Positions 5,188-5,861 of a stretch of 5,861 nt of DNA are shown in pieces. Positions within the stretch are counted from its first letter, which is position 1. Every line of letters starts with the position of its first letter. The stretch covers positions 1-5,861 of the forward strand of contig DBRH01000057.1 in assembly GCA_002305955.1 (NCBI GenBank). The letters run 5' to 3'. Both the position numbers and the translations under genes were made by a program. Under the pieces are notes generated by a model. The model was not told where the DNA came from and did not search any database. It worked only from the letters and a program-made list of their open reading frames with translations. The DNA comes from Kosmotogaceae bacterium UBA1373. GTDB taxonomy: Bacteria; Thermotogota; Thermotogae; Petrotogales; Kosmotogaceae.

Positions 5188-5861
5188 ATGAATATAGCGA
5201 TGTTCAGTGACACTTACGCGCCGCAGGTCAACGGTGTGGTGACGATGATAAAGATGCTCGAAGAGAATCTCCAGAAAAGGGGGCACAACGTCTATATCTT
5301 CACGGTCGATCACCCGAAGGCCACGAGTCAGGAAAACGTGTATCGGGTACCCTCTCTGAGGTTTCCCTGGGAAAAACAGCATCGAATCGGCCTTCCGACG
5401 AACTACCGGGAGTTGATACAGATCATAACGAACCTCAAGATCGATCTTATACACTCCCACACCTCGATAATAGTCGGGTATCTGGCCAACCTCGTCACCT
5501 CGAAACTCGGCCTGCCCGGTGTCACGACTTATCACACCATGATGGAGGAGTACGTTCACTACATCCCCTTCATGGAACCCATTCTGAGGGTATATATAAG
5601 AAAGCAGGATAAACGCTTCTGCGACAGGAACAGGGCGGTGATAGCCCCTTCCATAAAAATCAAGAAACTTCTTGAGACGTACGGCGTCTCCTCGCATATA
5701 GAGGTAATTCCAAACGGAGTGGACCTCACACCCTTCAGAAGAGAGATATCAGAAGAAGAGCGGAGGAATTTTAGAAACCGGTACAATATCGGCGAGGAGG
5801 ATCCGGTGATGATCTTCGTCGGCAGAATGGGCGGCGAGAAGAGCATAGACAAACTTATCGA
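5188..5861 (+). CDS. GT4-family glycosyltransferase, probably lipid glucosyltransferase (3' end outside)
   Basis: The first 224 codons are present; the frame is open to the window edge, so about the last 40 percent of a typical protein of near 400 residues is missing. The N-terminal acceptor-binding Rossmann half is intact: MNIAMFSDTYAPQVNGVV (1-18), then HSHT (89-92), then YHTMMEEYVHY (115-125). The second, nucleotide-sugar-binding domain begins with IPNGVD (174-179) and VGRMGGEK (211-218), where Arg213 and Lys218 are the expected phosphate-binding residues. The catalytic EX7E motif would lie past the window. The YHTMMEEYVHY region resembles processive or single-addition diacylglycerol glucosyltransferases that make membrane glycolipids from UDP-glucose, acting at the inner membrane face. 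That substrate is inferred; GT4 membership is firm. No signal peptide is visible. A strong GGAGG precedes the ATG. The gene is divergent from tRNA-Gln. Confidence 0.88.
   Translation, partial: MNIAMFSDTYAPQVNGVVTMIKMLEENLQKRGHNVYIFTVDHPKATSQENVYRVPSLRFPWEKQHRIGLPTNYRELIQIITNLKIDLIHSHTSIIVGYLANLVTSKLGLPGVTTYHTMMEEYVHYIPFMEPILRVYIRKQDKRFCDRNRAVIAPSIKIKKLLETYGVSSHIEVIPNGVDLTPFRREISEEERRNFRNRYNIGEEDPVMIFVGRMGGEKSIDKLI

Noticed and set aside
5107..5697. 196-codon - strand frame opposite the glycosyltransferase
   Set aside because: It crosses the tRNA-Gln gene and its promoter and is antisense to clear GT4 motifs, so it is a shadow frame.

Overview
The window looks like a chromosomal housekeeping segment from a bacterium, most likely a member of the Thermotogota such as a Mesotoga- or Kosmotoga-like organism. 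That assignment rests on three things. The proteins (deformylase, ComF, GT4 glycosyltransferase) look Thermotoga-like. Arginine is written mostly AGA/AGG and isoleucine often ATA. TTG starts with strong Shine-Dalgarno sites are frequent. It is a recognition-based inference at about 50 percent confidence, with no database search behind it.

Layout, left to right. (1) Bases 1-1644 hold a tight + strand operon: peptide deformylase (def), methionyl-tRNA formyltransferase (fmt), and a 71-residue HMA-fold-like protein that lacks the metal-binding cysteines. The gaps are 4 and 3 bases. Fmt adds the formyl group to initiator Met-tRNA and Def removes it from new proteins, so the pair forms one formylation/deformylation cycle. 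(2) Bases 1667-1829 are a self-contained tRNA-Leu(GAG) unit: a perfect TTGACA-17-TATAAT promoter, a tRNA with encoded CCA, and a strong intrinsic terminator. (3) Bases 1851-5038 hold an 852-residue DinG/XPD-type iron-sulfur helicase whose stop codon overlaps the start of a ComF-family phosphoribosyltransferase. Little room is left for a private promoter in front of this pair. (4) Bases 5029-5168 hold a second autonomous tRNA unit on the - strand, tRNA-Gln(CTG), again with a perfect consensus promoter. The T-tract of its terminator is formed by the last codons of the convergent comF gene. (5) From base 5188 a GT4 glycosyltransferase of the diacylglycerol glucosyltransferase type begins and runs off the window.

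I see no mobile element, CRISPR array, prophage or obvious transferred island, and no convincing undescribed multi-gene system. The points most worth a second look are the cysteine-less HMA-like protein in the def-fmt operon, the unassigned N-terminal region of the helicase, and the way protein genes and tRNA units share transcription signals on both sides of the helicase-comF pair.
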